Assembly (NCBI GenBank): GCA_009921765.1
Contig: RFXC01000198.1
Coordinates: forward strand, 1 to 7,862
Length of the DNA: 7,862 nucleotides
Direction: 5' to 3'
Source of the DNA: Betaproteobacteria bacterium
GTDB taxonomy: Bacteria > Pseudomonadota > Gammaproteobacteria > Burkholderiales > Burkholderiaceae
The notes beneath the pieces were generated by a model. That model was given only the letters and a program-made list of their open reading frames with translations, was not told the origin of the DNA and did no database searches. Position numbers and translations under genes: made by a program. Positions within the stretch are counted from its first letter, which is position 1. Every line of letters begins with the position of its first letter. Below, piece by piece: positions 6,222-7,862 of the stretch.

Positions 6222-7862
6222 TCAGGGCGTGCTCGGCTCAATCACGAGCAGCAGCGCGCCCTGTTGCACCTGTCCGCCAGCCGCCACGTCAACCTGGCGC
6301 AGCCTGCCGGTGAGGGGAGCGACCACCTGATGTTCGATCTTCATGGCCTCGAGCGTGAGCAGCACCGTTCCCTCGGCCACAGAATCACCGGCTGCGTGCA
6401 GCACGCGGGAGACCCGCGCGTTCATCGGTGAGCGCACCTCACCGGTCGAAGCACGGGGATCGGCAGCTGCCGTGGCGATCATGGCGGGCTCGAGACTGCG
6501 GTCGCGCACGCAAAGCGTGTGCTGATCGGTTGCAAGCCAGAGCTCACCCTGCCCCCGCCACCAGCGGCAGCGAAGAAACTGATCTCCAACCTGAATGTGG
6601 GTATCGTGAGGGTCTGCGCGCAGGATGATGCAATCGAGCGACCCGGCCTCCGAAATCACATTGAAACGTCCCGGCGACTGACGCCTGACCGCATGCGCCG
6701 ACCGGCGACCCTCGGCCTCGAGCAACAACGGCACAGGCAGCAGCGGCAAAAGCCTCGCCCCGGACAACTCATTGGGCGCGAGCTGAAACAGGCATGCGGC
6801 CGCTGTGAGCAGCGCCGCACCGGCAGCGGCGTCGGACAAAACCAGCGCGTCAGCGTGTGCCGCAACAAAGTGTGTGTCGGCATCGCCCGCCACAAACACG
6901 GGATGCTCGAGGCAGCGAATGAGAAAGTCACGATTGGTGACCACGCCAAACGCCTGCAGGTGGGCGAGCGCGGCCACCATCTTGCGACGCGCGGATTCCC
7001 GATCTGGCCCGTGGGCCACCAGCTTCGCGATCATCGAATCATATCGAGGCGAAATCATCGCACCGTCGTGGAGGGCATGCTCCACCCGAACACCCGTCGG
7101 AGGTCGCCAGCGCAGCAGTTCGCCCGACTGCGGCAGGAACGCGCGGGCGGGGTCTTCCGCGCACAGCCGAACCTCGATTGCGTGCCCGAGAGGCGGCCGT
7201 GCACCCAGCTCCGGCTCTGATGTGAGGCGAACGCCCGCGGCGATACGAAACTGCCACTGCACCAAATCGACACCGTAGACCGCTTCGGTCACGGGATGCT
7301 CCACCTGCAGGCGCGTGTTCATCTCCATGAACAGCAGTCGCCCATCGGGTGCAAGCAGATATTCAAGGGTCCCCGCCCCTTCATAGCCCAGCAACTTGAT
7401 AGCCTGTGCGGCGGCCCTGCCCGCATCGCGCCGGCGGTCCGCATCGATCGCGGGGCATGGCGACTCTTCGATCAGCTTTTGATGCCGACGCTGCACCGAG
7501 CAGTCGCGCTCGCCTAGGCTGACCACGTTGCCGTAGGCGTCGGCAAGAATCTGAATTTCGACATGCCGCGCTGCATCGACGGCCCGCTCAAGTACCACCG
7601 CAGCGCTGCCAAAGGCGGCATGGGCTTCAGCGCGAGCGGCGGAAAGCGCCAACTCAAAGTCGGTGATCCAATCGACTCGGCGCATGCCACGGCCGCCTCC
7701 CCCCGCGCGTGCCTTGATCATGAGTGGCACACCGATTCGCGCTGCTTCCTGCTGCAGCGTGAGGTCGGATTGGTCGTCGCCGTCGTATCCTGGGATAACG
7801 GGAAGCCCGAGCGAGGCCATGGCACGCCGGGCAGCAGCCTTGTCGCCCATCAGGCGGATGGC
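6222..7862 (-). CDS. Biotin-dependent acyl-CoA carboxylase alpha subunit (biotin carboxylase plus carrier domain), 5' end cut by window edge
   Basis: Alpha subunit of a propionyl-, methylcrotonyl-, geranyl- or acetyl-CoA carboxylase. It carboxylates its own biotin with ATP and bicarbonate for transfer by a separate beta subunit. The 546 visible residues start at AIRLMGDKAAARRAM, a block normally about 110 residues into the protein, so full length should be near 655, usual for this class. The ATP-grasp domain shows KARAGGGGRGMR (50-61), HVEIQ (100-104), GERDCSVQRRHQK (117-129) and EMNTRLQVEHPVTE (180-193) with catalytic-type Glu180, Asn182 and Arg184. The biotin carboxylase C-terminal part has GHAIEVRLCAEDP (226-238) and YDSMIAKL (274-281). 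A weakly conserved linker follows, which in relatives holds the BT domain that contacts the beta subunit. The C-terminal carrier domain has EAMKIEH with biotin-accepting Lys508, 38 residues before the end. The acyl substrate is undetermined. Catabolic clusters usually place the beta subunit and an enoyl-CoA hydratase upstream, which here is outside the window. Confidence 0.94.
   Translation of the reverse strand, partial: AIRLMGDKAAARRAMASLGLPVIPGYDGDDQSDLTLQQEAARIGVPLMIKARAGGGGRGMRRVDWITDFELALSAARAEAHAAFGSAAVVLERAVDAARHVEIQILADAYGNVVSLGERDCSVQRRHQKLIEESPCPAIDADRRRDAGRAAAQAIKLLGYEGAGTLEYLLAPDGRLLFMEMNTRLQVEHPVTEAVYGVDLVQWQFRIAAGVRLTSEPELGARPPLGHAIEVRLCAEDPARAFLPQSGELLRWRPPTGVRVEHALHDGAMISPRYDSMIAKLVAHGPDRESARRKMVAALAHLQAFGVVTNRDFLIRCLEHPVFVAGDADTHFVAAHADALVLSDAAAGAALLTAAACLFQLAPNELSGARLLPLLPVPLLLEAEGRRSAHAVRRQSPGRFNVISEAGSLDCIILRADPHDTHIQVGDQFLRCRWWRGQGELWLATDQHTLCVRDRSLEPAMIATAAADPRASTGEVRSPMNARVSRVLHAAGDSVAEGTVLLTLEAMKIEHQVVAPLTGRLRQVDVAAGGQVQQGALLLVIEPSTP

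Noticed and set aside
6519..7220. A 233-codon plus-strand open frame opposite the carboxylase gene
   Set aside because: It is antisense to the biotin carboxylase. The product is rich in Arg, Gln and His with no known motif and no ribosome binding site.

Overview
The window is GC-rich DNA with tightly packed genes. It suggests a betaproteobacterium of the Rhodocyclales/Burkholderiales type, mainly because the MetY protein and the type I secretion genes look like those of that group. This taxonomic call rests on general resemblance and no search was run. There are six genes, two of them cut by the window edges, and no gene-free stretch longer than about 90 bases. I see no tRNA, rRNA, CRISPR array, insertion sequence or phage gene.

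Left part (1-3169, minus strand): a two-gene type I secretion unit. A TolC-family outer-membrane channel is followed directly, with a one-base TGATG stop/start overlap, by a LapB/RtxB-like inner-membrane ABC exporter whose 3' end lies beyond base 1. The exporter has an N-terminal C39-like domain without a catalytic cysteine, the form usually linked to export of large RTX or adhesin proteins. The periplasmic adaptor (HlyD/LapC type) and the substrate are not in the window. The adaptor is expected just beyond the left edge.

Middle (3260-4790): a zinc-type M20 amidohydrolase (hippurate hydrolase / N-acyl-amino-acid deacylase type) runs divergently from the tolC-like gene. It converges on a small VanZ-like membrane protein gene on the minus strand.

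Right part (4857-7862): metY, an O-acetylhomoserine sulfhydrylase of methionine synthesis, runs divergently from the VanZ-like gene and has a strong Shine-Dalgarno site. It converges, across a GC-rich hairpin, on the 3' end of a biotin-dependent acyl-CoA carboxylase alpha subunit (biotin carboxylase plus biotin carrier domain). The 5' end of that gene is cut by the right edge.

Apart from the secretion pair, the genes alternate in orientation and do not form a shared pathway, so this looks like ordinary chromosomal housekeeping and accessory sequence. I did not find convincing evidence of a previously undescribed system. The points most worth a second look are the identity of the type I secretion substrate, the short divergent VanZ-like protein, and the inverted repeat in the vanZ-like/metY gap.
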